Shown here piece after piece: positions 8,287-16,824 of a DNA stretch of 34,408 nt. Source of the DNA: Desulfobacteria bacterium. Lineage in GTDB: Bacteria; Desulfobacterota; Desulfobacteria; Desulfobacterales; C00003060. Numbering within the stretch: the first letter of the stretch is position 1; the number at the start of each line of letters is the position of its first letter. The notes under the pieces are model-generated. The model had not been told where the DNA came from. It searched no databases and saw only the letters and a program-made list of their open reading frames with translations. A program made the position numbers and the translations under genes. The stretch is from NCBI GenBank assembly GCA_030145395.1, contig JAQYVR010000044.1, positions 1 through 34,408 on the forward strand. Reading direction: 5' to 3'.

Positions 8287-8540
8287 TATTGAGCCCTCCA
8301 ACTCGGATCTCAAAATACAGTCCTTTCCGCCACTAAATACAGTCTTTACCCCATTGCCCCCGTCAAGGTCTGTGTTTAGAATGGTAAAAAGCGGGAGAAG
8401 TCTGGGGCCGGTGGCGACACGTGTACTCACCACACCTATACATGACAATAGGATGAGAACACCGACCTCGGCTCCGGTGCTGCCGCTTCTTTCCAAACAA
8501 CTTGCCTTGTATTATCCGATTGTCTATTTTCTTAACGAGA

Positions 8541-8599
8541 CCTTTGCATAACTCGTTGATGGGTCAAAAAGCACTTAGTGAGAAGAGGTTATGCAGAGG
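8541..8599. repeat. 12-bp inverted repeat with 35-base spacer, possible mobile-element remnant
   Basis: CCTTTGCATAAC at 8541-8552 and GTTATGCAGAGG at 8588-8599 match 11 of 12 positions as inverted repeats. The preceding GAGA gives GAGACCTTTGCATAAC, which looks like an insertion-sequence terminus. No transposase sequence is present, so this is a relic or chance pair. Confidence 0.4.
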
Positions 8600-8898
8600 A
8601 CGCCATGTCTTCCTTCTCAATCTGTTACGCGCAGCCGTTCGCATTCAACCGCCCATCTTTTCGCTTTGCCAAGATTTCCTACCCAAGAACGCGTTCTCTT
8701 GATTGCTCAAAGGAAGCTTTGTTTGACAAAGAGTCTTTCAACAACCTGTTGCCCAAAAACTGATTATAGGATAGTGAATGAGTGAAAGTTGCGGCGAAAT
8801 GGCAGCGTGAACTCGGGGCCACTGCGCTGTGACAAAGCCTGTGGGTGTTTGCGAATCCTTAATACTTTTCCGATTATCCGTTCCAGTTGGCATAGAGG

Positions 8899-8934
8899 CC
8901 CATTTCCAAAATGTAGATCAGGGTTCAGGGCAAA
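8899..8934 (+). repeat. Degenerate partial copy of the MITE-like element at 28514-28662
   Basis: These 36 bases match 28520-28555 without gaps at 29 of 36 positions, including the shared run TCAGGGTTCAGGGCAA. The rest of the element is absent or too diverged to follow. Confidence 0.6.
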
Positions 8935-9046
8935 GTAATATCAAAAAGGAAAAACATCCAAATAGGCATTGTGCCCCAAGGATATCCCTCCTGCTAATCC
9001 ACGGTGAGTCCTGATACACAATTCGGCAAGGAATTTTTCTTCTAGT

Positions 9047-10909
9047 ATGTGGATTTACATCAAAAAGATATTCTACAGACGCTCCTTCCATTTGAGTCTT
9101 GCTGGTATTGTGTGTTCGCTTCTGACATACAGCGGTTCCCTGATGGCACAAAATGAGGAGATTCCCACTTACACGCTGGATCCTGTAGTGGTGACGGCCA
9201 GCCGCATCCCACAACAGCTCTCAAAAACTGGTCAATCAGTCTCAATCATTACTCGAGAAGAGATCGAGGCCTTGCCGGCAGACAGTATTGCAGATCTCCT
9301 GCAAACCGTCAGCGGTGTGGAGGTGCGTCGGCGAGGAACACACGGCGTTCAGGCTGATGTCGGAATCCGCGGCAGCACGTTTGAACAAACATTGATTTTG
9401 ATCGACGGCATCAACGTGAGTGATCCCCAAACCGGACATCATAATCTCGACATACCTGTCAATCTGGAAGACATAGAACGCATTGAAGTATTAAAAGGAC
9501 CTGGGGCAAGAATATATGGTCACAACGCAATGGCTGGTGTCATCAACATTATAACTCGCGAGGGTGATCAGAGTATTGTGGGTGGTCATGCAAAATACGG
9601 CGAGTACGATTATTTCGATGTGGCTGCTCACGGGACCTTGAAGACCGGCAATATGTCTAACCGGGTCTCCATGTCACGCCGTTCGTCCACTGGCCATATT
9701 GAAGAAGAGGACACCGATTTTGATACCAGGACATTGGATTATAAAGGTAATATCCATATGGGAAACCAGGAATTTCAACTCGGACTGGGACATATTGACA
9801 AAGACTTTGGAGCCTATCGCTTCTATAGCGATGCATTCCCAAACCAGCGAGAGCGAACAGAAACCCTGTTAGCATATACCGGCGCCCATTTAAGGATGGC
9901 AGATTTAGAAGTAATGCCCAGGGTATCGTGGCGCCGCCATAATGATGATTTCAAAATAGAGATCGGGGAGAGTTGGTACCAAAACGAGCATCAAACAGAT
10001 ACCTACGGCGCACAACTCGACTCGCGATTCAAATCCGAATTGGGAACAACGGCGGTCGGCGGCGAAATTGCCTTTGAAACACTGGAGAGCTCAAATCTGG
10101 GTGATCACGATCGCCAGCGCAGCGGGATATTCTTTGAGCACAAGGTTTTTCCAATTGAACGGTTTACTGTTGGTCTCGGGGCATCTGCAATGAATTATAG
10201 CGATTGGGGTTGGGAATACTGGCCAGGCGTTGAATTGAATGCCGAATTGACAGACAGGTTTCATTGGTTTGCTTCGTCGGGAAGATCTTTTCGCATTCCC
10301 ACTTATACTGAGTTGTATTATTATACCCCCGCAAACCAGGGCAACCCTGACCTCAAACCTGAACGTGCCTGGACCTACGAGACCGGGATTCGCTGGAATA
10401 GAAAGGGCGTTGGCGCAAATTTCAGCGTGTTCTTGCGTGATGAAGAAGACATCATTGACTGGGTCCGCGCCTCTGAGGAGGATCCCTGGAAAGCGCGCAA
10501 TATAGCAGAAAACAGAACCCAGGGGTTTGAGTTAGGAGTTGGTGCTCTTTTCAGCACAACATTTGTTTCATCAGTGAATATGGCATACACTTATCTGGAT
10601 TCAGAGCGGGATTCAGGCGAACTTGAGTCGAAGTATGCTATAGATCACCTGCGTCACCAACTCCACGGTTCTGTCTTTTTAGATTGGTTTGATACCTTGA
10701 CGCAGACCGTCAAAGCCCGTTATGAAGAACGAATAACAGGGGATTCTTACGTGGTTGTGGATACGCGTCTTGCTTACAAATCCCATCAGTACGAGGTTTT
10801 CCTTGATGTAACCAACCTGTTTGATGAAGAATATGTGGAGTCCTTCTCACCTATGCCCGGCCGTTGGATTGTGGGGGGTGTAAAGTTTCATATGGATCTT
10901 GGGAAATAG
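9047..10909 (+). CDS. TonB-dependent outer-membrane receptor, BtuB-like
   Basis: 620 aa. Imports a scarce ligand across the outer membrane using energy from TonB. An N-terminal signal peptide (to about residue 34, ending SGSLMA) is followed by the TonB box TLDPVVVTASR. The plug domain is at about 50-165, with LILIDGINVSD, ERIEVLKGPGARIYG and GVINIITR as typical motifs, and the rest is the 22-strand barrel. The length and compact barrel fit the BtuB/CirA group, so corrinoid, iron chelate or another chelate are all possible. Unlike the receptor at 31441-33492 it has no riboswitch upstream. The barrel ends in GGVKFHMDLGK, without the usual terminal aromatic residue. The ribosome site is weak (AAGGAA about 13 bp upstream). 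The sulfotransferase-like gene starts 2 bp after its stop. Confidence 0.92.
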   Translation: MWIYIKKIFYRRSFHLSLAGIVCSLLTYSGSLMAQNEEIPTYTLDPVVVTASRIPQQLSKTGQSVSIITREEIEALPADSIADLLQTVSGVEVRRRGTHGVQADVGIRGSTFEQTLILIDGINVSDPQTGHHNLDIPVNLEDIERIEVLKGPGARIYGHNAMAGVINIITREGDQSIVGGHAKYGEYDYFDVAAHGTLKTGNMSNRVSMSRRSSTGHIEEEDTDFDTRTLDYKGNIHMGNQEFQLGLGHIDKDFGAYRFYSDAFPNQRERTETLLAYTGAHLRMADLEVMPRVSWRRHNDDFKIEIGESWYQNEHQTDTYGAQLDSRFKSELGTTAVGGEIAFETLESSNLGDHDRQRSGIFFEHKVFPIERFTVGLGASAMNYSDWGWEYWPGVELNAELTDRFHWFASSGRSFRIPTYTELYYYTPANQGNPDLKPERAWTYETGIRWNRKGVGANFSVFLRDEEDIIDWVRASEEDPWKARNIAENRTQGFELGVGALFSTTFVSSVNMAYTYLDSERDSGELESKYAIDHLRHQLHGSVFLDWFDTLTQTVKARYEERITGDSYVVVDTRLAYKSHQYEVFLDVTNLFDEEYVESFSPMPGRWIVGGVKFHMDLGK

Positions 10910-10910
10910 T

Positions 10911-11630
10911 ATGAGGAGAATCGTGGAACGAAGAAAGCTACTGATTACTGGGTGCGGTCGCAGTGGCACATTCTACGCTGCAGAGGTGTGGCGATCTTTG
11001 GGCTTGGATATCCGGCACGAGAGGCCTGTTACACCACATGGTTCCATGGGCAAGGACGGTGCGGCATCATGGTTTATGGCGGTCGATGATCCCAATCCTC
11101 CTTTCGGGCCAAGCGCCGCAGAGTACAGGTTTGATTTCACACTCCAAATAGTGAGACATCCGCTCAAAGTTATCGCGAGTATTGCCCAGTTCATTTTGCA
11201 GCACGGATATGCGTCTCCTGTGTATATTGAACATCATGCCCCTGAAACCCAACTCAGTTTTGAAGAACGCCTTTTGGAGCCCAAAGAACAATTGATTCTC
11301 CGGGCTGCTAGATATTGGTATCACTGGAACTCATTAGCACAGGCAAAGGCTGATGAGACTTTACAGGTAGAACAACTCATCCCCGCGCTCCCGCAACTGT
11401 GTGCATCATTGGGCGTTGAATACAAGCCGGGCGTGGCCGATAAGATATCCAAAGATACAAATGCCAGGTGGCAGTACATTAGAGAAGATCCGTGGATTGT
11501 TGAATGGATGGAGATAGAGGCCCTTGATCGGGATCTATCTGAGAAGATACGCGACCTGGCATCCTCTTACGGCTATTTAGGCATTAAAAAACAGACGGTC
11601 GTTCTGAGAAAAATGGTAGACGGGGAGTAG
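10911..11630 (+). CDS. Sulfotransferase-like P-loop protein
   Basis: 239 aa from the ATG at 10911, one base after the receptor's stop codon; a TTG at 10899 overlapping the receptor is an alternative start. Near the N-terminus KLLITGCGRSGTFYAA matches the 5'-phosphosulfate-binding P-loop of PAPS-dependent sulfotransferases, and IVRHPLKVIASIAQF resembles the 3'-phosphate-binding segment with its Arg and Ser. The remainder is divergent, so either a sulfotransferase of unknown acceptor or a related P-loop protein. There is no signal peptide, so it is cytoplasmic. Tight coupling to the TonB receptor suggests shared regulation, perhaps a shared ligand pathway, but that is speculative. Confidence 0.75.
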   Translation: MRRIVERRKLLITGCGRSGTFYAAEVWRSLGLDIRHERPVTPHGSMGKDGAASWFMAVDDPNPPFGPSAAEYRFDFTLQIVRHPLKVIASIAQFILQHGYASPVYIEHHAPETQLSFEERLLEPKEQLILRAARYWYHWNSLAQAKADETLQVEQLIPALPQLCASLGVEYKPGVADKISKDTNARWQYIREDPWIVEWMEIEALDRDLSEKIRDLASSYGYLGIKKQTVVLRKMVDGE

Positions 11631-11675
11631 CACTGTCTTCGAGAATGGATGGAGGTTTTGAGCGGGATAACAAGA

Positions 11676-11741
11676 ACTCCCTTTCGGTCCTTTCGGGGGA
11701 GGGGTGTGATGTCTTCAAGCTTTTGGTGACCGAAAGGGAGT
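11676..11741. terminator. Strong hairpin between convergent genes
   Basis: Perfect 14-bp inverted repeat: ACTCCCTTTCGGTC at 11676-11689 and GACCGAAAGGGAGT at 11728-11741, with a 38-base loop and CCTTTCTTT after it on the plus strand. It lies between the plus-strand sulfotransferase-like gene and the minus-strand stress operon, a good site for a shared terminator, although the loop is long for an intrinsic one. Confidence 0.6.
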
Positions 11742-11772
11742 CCTTTCTTTATGATTTTCTTTCAGAGGCATT

Positions 11773-12258
11773 TCATCTATGGTTGTCTCTATGACGTGGA
11801 CCCTCCATACTCGGACGTGGACCCTCCATGCTCGGGTGAATCTTCTTCTGGCGTGATTTCCTGTAGAAAGCCTTGACCTGCTGGAACCGTTCGGGACCCA
11901 GGATCTTTCTGACCTGTAACAAGAAGCTGAAACGCTCGGCAGAAAGGTCGAGCCGTGCCTTCTCCAGCTTCTTAAACTGTTTCATGACCTCAGTCTCATT
12001 CAGCGTCTTGTTTTCGAGAAGATTCCCGAGTTCAAATCTTTCCCTCTCCAGGTTGCGTTTGAGGTCTATGAGATTACGGCGACTATTCCGGAACCCTTCT
12101 TCCAGTTTATCTTTTTCTGCATCAGTCAAGCTAATCTGCTTGGGCATCCGAGGACTATGCCACCATTTCCCGGAAGGCATCTCCTGAGCCATGGTGATGG
12201 CGGGTGAAATCATCATGATGAGCAGCACTGTCCCCGTCAAAACACTTTTCTTTAACAT
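11773..12258 (-). CDS. Spy/CpxP-like periplasmic stress protein
   Basis: 161 aa. Signal peptide (residues 1-24, cleavage likely after ITMA), then a mostly helical, charged mature region of the Spy/CpxP/ZraP superfamily, with the family's long helices and a conserved tail element KILGPERFQQVKAF (about 117-130). These proteins act as periplasmic chaperones or metal and envelope-stress sensors. The extreme C-terminus carries two copies of HPSMEGPR-like sequence followed by His/Arg, perhaps a metal-binding tail. The ATG overlaps the stop codon of the anti-sigma gene (ATGTTAA), so translation is coupled. As third gene of the sigma/anti-sigma unit it is a likely stress sensor or target of that sigma factor (inference). 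Confidence 0.82.
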   Translation of the reverse strand: MLKKSVLTGTVLLIMMISPAITMAQEMPSGKWWHSPRMPKQISLTDAEKDKLEEGFRNSRRNLIDLKRNLERERFELGNLLENKTLNETEVMKQFKKLEKARLDLSAERFSFLLQVRKILGPERFQQVKAFYRKSRQKKIHPSMEGPRPSMEGPRHRDNHR

Positions 12259-12806
12259 GACAAAGCACCTCTCTTTCCTGGATCATAAGATAGGGATTCT
12301 TCTTCAACGGACGGAACCACAAATTGTATAAACTCGTCATCAAAATCCGCACTCGATTCCGCCGAGATATCCAGATACACGGGCGGCAACGCGTTTTCCA
12401 CAAGCATACTGACCTCAGCCATAAACTGCTCTGTTTCCTGCATTTCCCGGGCCAGCATGTCACCGTTGTCTCCGGGTGTGTCCCTGAACATCGGAAACGA
12501 CCACACAACGATAACCACCAATGCCGCAGCCACTGTTGCACTCGCATAAGCACGCCAGCCCCACAACCATCCCATAGAACCACGGGGTTTTTCCTCTGGC
12601 AACGATACCCGTCCCCTCGGTGAAGGGGCAAAACGCTTCGCCATCTGACCCAGCCGCGCCAGATCCCGTTCAAACCTCTCCTTATTGGTACGGCACTGGG
12701 GACAAGCAGAAAGATGTTCCTGCAATGGCAGGGGAAGTTCAGTTTCCTCCACCACGGCCCAAAGAAGCTGGTCTTCGTCAAGATGAAAGTTTTTGTCAGT
12801 ACTCAC
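12252..12806 (-). CDS. Membrane anti-sigma factor with HCC zinc finger
   Basis: 184 aa. Starts at GTG 12806, which overlaps the sigma gene stop (GTGA) and is preceded by a strong AGGAGGG. The N-terminus has a zinc-finger anti-sigma domain (zf-HC2 type) with H31, C35 and C38 (HLSACPQC), which would hold the ECF sigma factor. One transmembrane helix at about 86-105 anchors it, leaving an acidic C-terminal periplasmic region (106-184) that could receive the stress signal. Position directly after an ECF sigma gene and before a Spy-like protein fits a membrane-tethered anti-sigma factor released or changed by envelope stress. Confidence 0.87.
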   Translation of the reverse strand: MSTDKNFHLDEDQLLWAVVEETELPLPLQEHLSACPQCRTNKERFERDLARLGQMAKRFAPSPRGRVSLPEEKPRGSMGWLWGWRAYASATVAAALVVIVVWSFPMFRDTPGDNGDMLAREMQETEQFMAEVSMLVENALPPVYLDISAESSADFDDEFIQFVVPSVEEESLSYDPGKRGALSC

Positions 12807-13432
12807 GCTGTTCCCTCCTGTAGTAATCGACGTATGGAGTGCCCTTTCTTGAACTTCTTAATAGATCTGTACAGGTGGGTTTTCACGGTACTTTCATTCT
12901 TTCGCAACACCTGCGAGATCTCCTTGATACTGAGATGGTCCATAAATCTCAACACGAACACTTCCTTCTCCATGCGTGGCAGCTTGTCCGTAAACAACCT
13001 GATCTGTTTCCAGAAATCCTTCACCATAAGGCTATCTAATGCCTCGGCAGGACGATCTCTGGTTTCCTCATACGATTGATCAACCTTATCTGTGTCATCA
13101 AGCGTGCTGAATAAGGCCCTGAACCTTCCCCTTCGATTAAAATCGCGGACCCGATTCAATGCAATCTTGAAAAGCCAGCCCCGGAACCGCTCAGCCGCCT
13201 TGAGTCTGGGAAGGCTCTTGAATGCCTGCATGAAAACCTCCTGCGTCAGGTCCTCAGCGTCCATAGAAGAGTGTGTCCGGTAGTACGCCATACGAAAGAT
13301 ATCTCCCTGAAACATGCCCACAAGTCGTTCAAAGGCGGCCCTGTTTCCTTCCCTGGCTTGCTCCACCAGGGCTGCAATATCAGAGGTGTCCGGTTTACGG
13401 GCATGGTATTCTTTTTGAGCCATTTTGGGCAT
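12803..13432 (-). CDS. ECF-type RNA polymerase sigma factor
   Basis: 209 aa, sigma-70 family, extracytoplasmic function class. Region 2 spans about residues 25-100 (AFERLVGMFQGDIFRMAYY, then DAEDLTQEVFMQAFKSL, then FRGWLFKIALNRVRDFNRR). Region 4 is at about 150-200, with the helix-turn-helix IKEISQVLRKNESTVKTHLY that reads the -35 element. No region 1.1 or 3 is present, as usual for ECF factors. ATG 13432 and ATG 13423 are both possible starts. It is the first gene of a three-gene unit with overlapping junctions (sigma, anti-sigma, Spy-like). ECF factors commonly transcribe their own operon, but I could not identify a matching promoter. Confidence 0.93.
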   Translation of the reverse strand: MPKMAQKEYHARKPDTSDIAALVEQAREGNRAAFERLVGMFQGDIFRMAYYRTHSSMDAEDLTQEVFMQAFKSLPRLKAAERFRGWLFKIALNRVRDFNRRGRFRALFSTLDDTDKVDQSYEETRDRPAEALDSLMVKDFWKQIRLFTDKLPRMEKEVFVLRFMDHLSIKEISQVLRKNESTVKTHLYRSIKKFKKGHSIRRLLQEGTA

Positions 13433-13750
13433 ACATTATTAATACCTGTTACACAGACACCTGTCCACATTTCCCCACATTTTCATGTCGATTACCGTGA
13501 CAGAGAGAGACAGACCAAACATTTTCATCTTAATCCTCTTTCCGACCTTTTGATCTATAAGACGAATAGCCGGATAGATTTGTCTACAAACCCTCAAAAA
13601 AACTGGGACTCAACTGGGGCCATCAACTGGGGGGGCAGATTTATCCCTTGACTGTGGGTAGAGGGGAAAATAAGCTCAGGACGTGGCAGGGAATACGGAT
13701 AAATAAAGAAATGAGGGCGTCCCCCAAACTTTGAACAATTGAGGGCAGTG
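13433..13750. other. Divergent intergenic region, 318 bp
   Basis: Between the sigma gene (minus) and the zinc-ribbon gene (plus). No coding sequence is supportable. It holds the plus-strand promoter-like site at 13648-13676 and, before the sigma gene, two direct ACCTGT motifs (13443-13448 and 13459-13464) that could be part of a control site. Confidence 0.55.
13648..13676 (+). promoter_or_regulatory. Promoter-like element TTGACT-N17-TAAGCT
   Basis: TTGACT at 13648-13653 and TAAGCT at 13671-13676 are separated by 17 bp. The same two hexamers with the same spacing, and matching flanks (TTATCYCTTGACTGT and AATAAGCT), recur at 17568-17596. It stands about 75 bp before the zinc-ribbon gene. Confidence 0.45.
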
Positions 13751-13990
13751 ATGGATACCATAGTCTTCGGTCAATATTCGGTGCAAGACGTGTTGGTTGG
13801 TGCCGGCTTTGTGCTCGGCATATTGATCCTTCTGATTATCTTGAAGCAGCTGTTCAGTAAGAAGAAAGACGACACACACATCCAGTCTGTTGAATGTTCG
13901 GGCTGCGGTTGGCAAGGTCGAATCAGCAGGTATGCCGGCCGATGCCCCGCGTGCAATACGCCCTTGGGTGATCAGAAGGCACGACAATAG
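13751..13990 (+). CDS. Small membrane-anchored zinc-ribbon protein
   Basis: 79 aa. The ATG at 13751 has GAGGG 6 bp upstream; an in-frame TTG 12 bp earlier is less likely. One transmembrane helix (about 12-35, VLVGAGFVLGILILLIILKQL) is followed by a basic patch and a C-terminal zinc ribbon with C49-x2-C52 (CSGC) and C65-x2-C68 (CPAC). The four cysteines should bind one zinc or another metal. No known enzyme domain. It precedes the DAHP synthase gene on the same strand by about 130 bp. Role unknown; small anchored zinc ribbons often recruit other proteins at the membrane. Confidence 0.75.
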   Translation: MDTIVFGQYSVQDVLVGAGFVLGILILLIILKQLFSKKKDDTHIQSVECSGCGWQGRISRYAGRCPACNTPLGDQKARQ

Positions 13991-14122
13991 CCGAGTTTGA
14001 ATGGCAGATTTTGGATTGCAGAATTAAAACGTCCTTGAGCAATGTTTACCCCTATAGAGAAAACCACATAGAATTGACAGAGTAACTTTAGGCATTTCGA
14101 CCTTTTAAGAGGAGAGAAGCTC

Positions 14123-15145
14123 ATGTTGGTGGTAATGAATAAACAGGCAACCCCTGAAGAGATTGATGCTGTATTAGCAGCCATCGAGGGGAAAGGCTAC
14201 GCTGCACGCCCTATCCCTGGCGGAGAAAGGGTGGCTATAGGTGTTTTGCATAACAAGGGGGCTGTTGATGCCTCTCATTTTCTGGGGTTGTCGGGGGTTC
14301 AGGACGTCATCCCCGTAACCCGCCCTTACAAGCTGGTAAGTCGCGAATTTCAGCCTGAAGATACAATTGTTCAGGTGGGCGATGTTCTTATTGGGGGCGG
14401 AAACCTGACCCTCATTGCAGGTCCCTGTGCAGTGGAAAGCGAAGCCCAGTGTTTGAAGATTGCCCAAATAGTGCAACGCGCCGGTGCGCACCTTTTCAGA
14501 GGGGGAGCCTTCAAGCCTCGCACCTCCCCCTATTCTTTTCATGGTCTCGGAGAAGAAGGGCTGAAAATCCTGGCCCTGGTTCGCGAAACCACGGGAATGC
14601 CCGTCATCACGGAGGCTTTAGACACGGACACCTTTGGCTTGGTAGAAGAATACACCGATGTGATTCAAATCGGTGCACGCAACATGCAAAACTTCAGTCT
14701 TCTTCGGCGGGCGGGTCGATCACACAAGCCTGTCTTTGTCAAGCGGGGACTGGCCGCCACTATTGACGAATGGCTTATGGCCGCGGAATATGTCATGGAG
14801 GGCGGAAACACGCAGGTGATCCTGTGCGAACGAGGCGTGCGCACGTTTGCCCATCACAGTCGGAACACGCTCGACCTCTCTGCTGTGCCTGTTGTATGCA
14901 AAGAAAGTCACCTTCCCGTCATCGTGGATCCCAGCCATGCTGCCGGACGTCGCGACCAGGTGATTCCCCTGAGCCGTGCCAGCGTGGCCGTGGGTGCTCA
15001 TGGATTAATGGTGGAAGTACATCACAACCCGGAAGAAGCCCTGAGCGACGGGGCTCAATCCCTTTACCCCGAGCAGTTTGAGACGCTTTGCCGGGAGATT
15101 CAGGCCATTTTTGACGTCTTCCATCCCCCTCATCCTGTTCAATAA
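14123..15145 (+). CDS. aroF: 3-deoxy-7-phosphoheptulonate (DAHP) synthase, type I-beta
   Basis: 340 aa. Condenses phosphoenolpyruvate with erythrose 4-phosphate to DAHP, the first step of the shikimate pathway to aromatic amino acids, in the cytoplasm. Residues 1-70 form the ferredoxin-like N-terminal domain seen in the Thermotoga/Bacillus-type enzymes, where it carries feedback control. The catalytic barrel follows, with GPCAVES (100-106; C102 is the expected metal ligand), FRGGAFKPRTSPYSFHG (125-141), IQIGARNMQN, LCERG and VDPSHAAG. Length and domain order match the family. The start has AGGAGAG upstream. It stands alone among non-biosynthetic genes, so local context does not reveal its regulation. 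Confidence 0.96.
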   Translation: MLVVMNKQATPEEIDAVLAAIEGKGYAARPIPGGERVAIGVLHNKGAVDASHFLGLSGVQDVIPVTRPYKLVSREFQPEDTIVQVGDVLIGGGNLTLIAGPCAVESEAQCLKIAQIVQRAGAHLFRGGAFKPRTSPYSFHGLGEEGLKILALVRETTGMPVITEALDTDTFGLVEEYTDVIQIGARNMQNFSLLRRAGRSHKPVFVKRGLAATIDEWLMAAEYVMEGGNTQVILCERGVRTFAHHSRNTLDLSAVPVVCKESHLPVIVDPSHAAGRRDQVIPLSRASVAVGAHGLMVEVHHNPEEALSDGAQSLYPEQFETLCREIQAIFDVFHPPHPVQ

Positions 15146-15251
15146 AGAAAAACTTGAGATTAAGGTTCCCTGCAGTCCAGATTTATCCCAATTGAATCGG
15201 GACAGATCGGGATAAGTGGGGACTACGAATGCGCCCCCTGAGGAGGGATTT

Positions 15252-16727
15252 ATGAAGAAGGTTTTCTCTGTTGTCATTGTATTGCTCTTTCTGGCAGCCG
15301 CTCTCTTTGCTGGCTCGACTTTTTGGTTCGGGATGCAGACGCAACAACAGTACCTCCACATACTCGAGCAAACCTCTCAGCTTGGCTACATCCATCTCAC
15401 TAACGAAAGCTACGACCGCGGACTCCTGAATTCCAAGGCTCGTACGGCGGTCAAGATCCGAGATCTTGGCGGTGGACTGAGCACCGGCGCTGGTAAAGAA
15501 CCGGAAGATGTTGTGGGATTTACAATGATTCATGACATAAGACACGGGCCTTTGCCGCTATGGGAATCACCCGATGGGAAAAGGCAACTAAAGCCGGTGC
15601 TGGCGATCATAGAGACCAGGATCGAACTTAGCCCTGAGACACAAGCAGAGCTGAAAAAGACATTTGGTGAACTCCCTGAAATAGCCTCGATGAAAAACTA
15701 TACTACGCTGTCTATTGGTGGAGACGGCGAGACGCTACTAGATATCCCTGCATTCCACCAAACAGTCGAAAAAGACAAAAAGGTAACCGTGGAGTGGAAA
15801 GGCCTAACCGCCAATATGGCATTCACCGCTGATCTCAAGAAATTCACGGGTTCTCTAAACGCCCCCGGCCTGAAAGCCGTGGGAGATGATGGCGAATTAG
15901 AGATTAACGGTCTGGCATGCACTTTTGACTCCTACGAAGGCATCAAGGGGCTCTTTCTCGGAGACGCCTCTTTCAATCTTGCCCGCCTTGAATTTGCAGG
16001 AAAGACAACTGGTGAAGAGAAACAGTTTTCCATGAACGGCCTGAAGATGAAAACTTCCAGCCAAGCATTGACCGACACCGTCAATTATTCCGTGACTGCC
16101 GGGATCGATCGGGTGATGACCAAAGATACGCTGTACGGACCAGGGGTCTGTGAACTGGAATTCCGCAAACTTGACGCGGCCTCGCTGGCCAAGCTTCAGC
16201 AGGCCTTCCAGGAACTACAAGCCCAGTTCCCACAGCGTTCTGTGGAAGAAATCAATCAGATGATGGTTGCTAAATATGCGGAAATACTGCCTGGGCTGAT
16301 CAAGAACTCGCCTGAAATCGAAGTCGCCCGGCTTAGCCTCAAGACCAGCGATGGGGACTTCGTTGGCAAGGCAAAGATCGTCATCGATGGGACGAATGCT
16401 GCGGCTATGATCAACCCGTTGTTCCTTCTGAGCGCTGTAACAGCACACGCAGAATTCACTATCGCTGACCTCCTGCTACAGAGGATTCATGAGTCAAGTC
16501 GCAGGAAAGAAATCACCGCCGCTGTTGAACAGGGAACTCAAGAGCCACTCAACGACGAAGAAATTAAAGCCTTAACAACATCAGAATGCAAAAAACGCTT
16601 GGCAGCCCTCGTGGCACAAAACATCCTCATCTATGAGGATGGACATTACAAGGCCAGCGCTGATTACCAACAGGGGCGTATAGAATTGAATGGCCGTCCC
16701 CTAACACTACAGGACTTGCTAAAATAG
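15252..16727 (+). CDS. DUF945 (YdgA-like) envelope protein
   Basis: 491 aa from the ATG at 15252, with AGGAGGG just upstream; an in-frame start at 15216 has none. An N-terminal signal or anchor segment (MKKVFSVVIVLLFLAAALFAG) is followed by a long beta-rich region of the DUF945/YdgA family, with the family's early motif of a Gly/Phe patch and NESYDRGLLNSKA, and a helical C-terminus. Function in the family is poorly known; its members are envelope proteins sometimes linked to motility or outer-membrane maintenance. It sits between DAHP synthase and thioredoxin, all on the plus strand, but with gaps of about 100 bp, so an operon is only possible. Confidence 0.82.
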   Translation: MKKVFSVVIVLLFLAAALFAGSTFWFGMQTQQQYLHILEQTSQLGYIHLTNESYDRGLLNSKARTAVKIRDLGGGLSTGAGKEPEDVVGFTMIHDIRHGPLPLWESPDGKRQLKPVLAIIETRIELSPETQAELKKTFGELPEIASMKNYTTLSIGGDGETLLDIPAFHQTVEKDKKVTVEWKGLTANMAFTADLKKFTGSLNAPGLKAVGDDGELEINGLACTFDSYEGIKGLFLGDASFNLARLEFAGKTTGEEKQFSMNGLKMKTSSQALTDTVNYSVTAGIDRVMTKDTLYGPGVCELEFRKLDAASLAKLQQAFQELQAQFPQRSVEEINQMMVAKYAEILPGLIKNSPEIEVARLSLKTSDGDFVGKAKIVIDGTNAAAMINPLFLLSAVTAHAEFTIADLLLQRIHESSRRKEITAAVEQGTQEPLNDEEIKALTTSECKKRLAALVAQNILIYEDGHYKASADYQQGRIELNGRPLTLQDLLK

Positions 16728-16824
16728 GCCTGATCAGTGCCGCGCCCGGAAAAACCTTTTTTCATGAAGTGCCAGCAATACATCCAAAGCAACTGGCGAA
16801 AACACTACTCTGGGAGGGTTCACG

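Larger units (their letters stand above)
8287..9046. other. Divergent intergenic region, 760 bp, repeat remnants, no gene seen
   Basis: Separates the ydbH-like gene (minus) from the TonB receptor (plus). Short open frames overlap in several frames and none has a ribosome site or recognisable domain. It contains a 12-bp inverted repeat (8541-8599) and a degenerate copy of one end of the palindromic element found at 28514-28662 (8899-8934). No riboswitch motifs were found ahead of the receptor gene. Confidence 0.6.

Noticed and set aside
8287-8496. N-terminal extension of the YdbH-like protein by 70 residues
   Set aside because: The ATG at 8286 has a clear GGAGG upstream and leads directly into the expected short tail and membrane helix; the extension has neither.
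8826-9046. Riboswitch ahead of the first TonB receptor
   Set aside because: Searched by eye for B12, TPP and FMN core motifs and found none.
15176-15214. TTATCCC / GGGATAA hairpin after the DAHP synthase gene as a terminator
   Set aside because: Arms pair well but no T-run follows on the plus strand, so I left it unlisted as a terminator.
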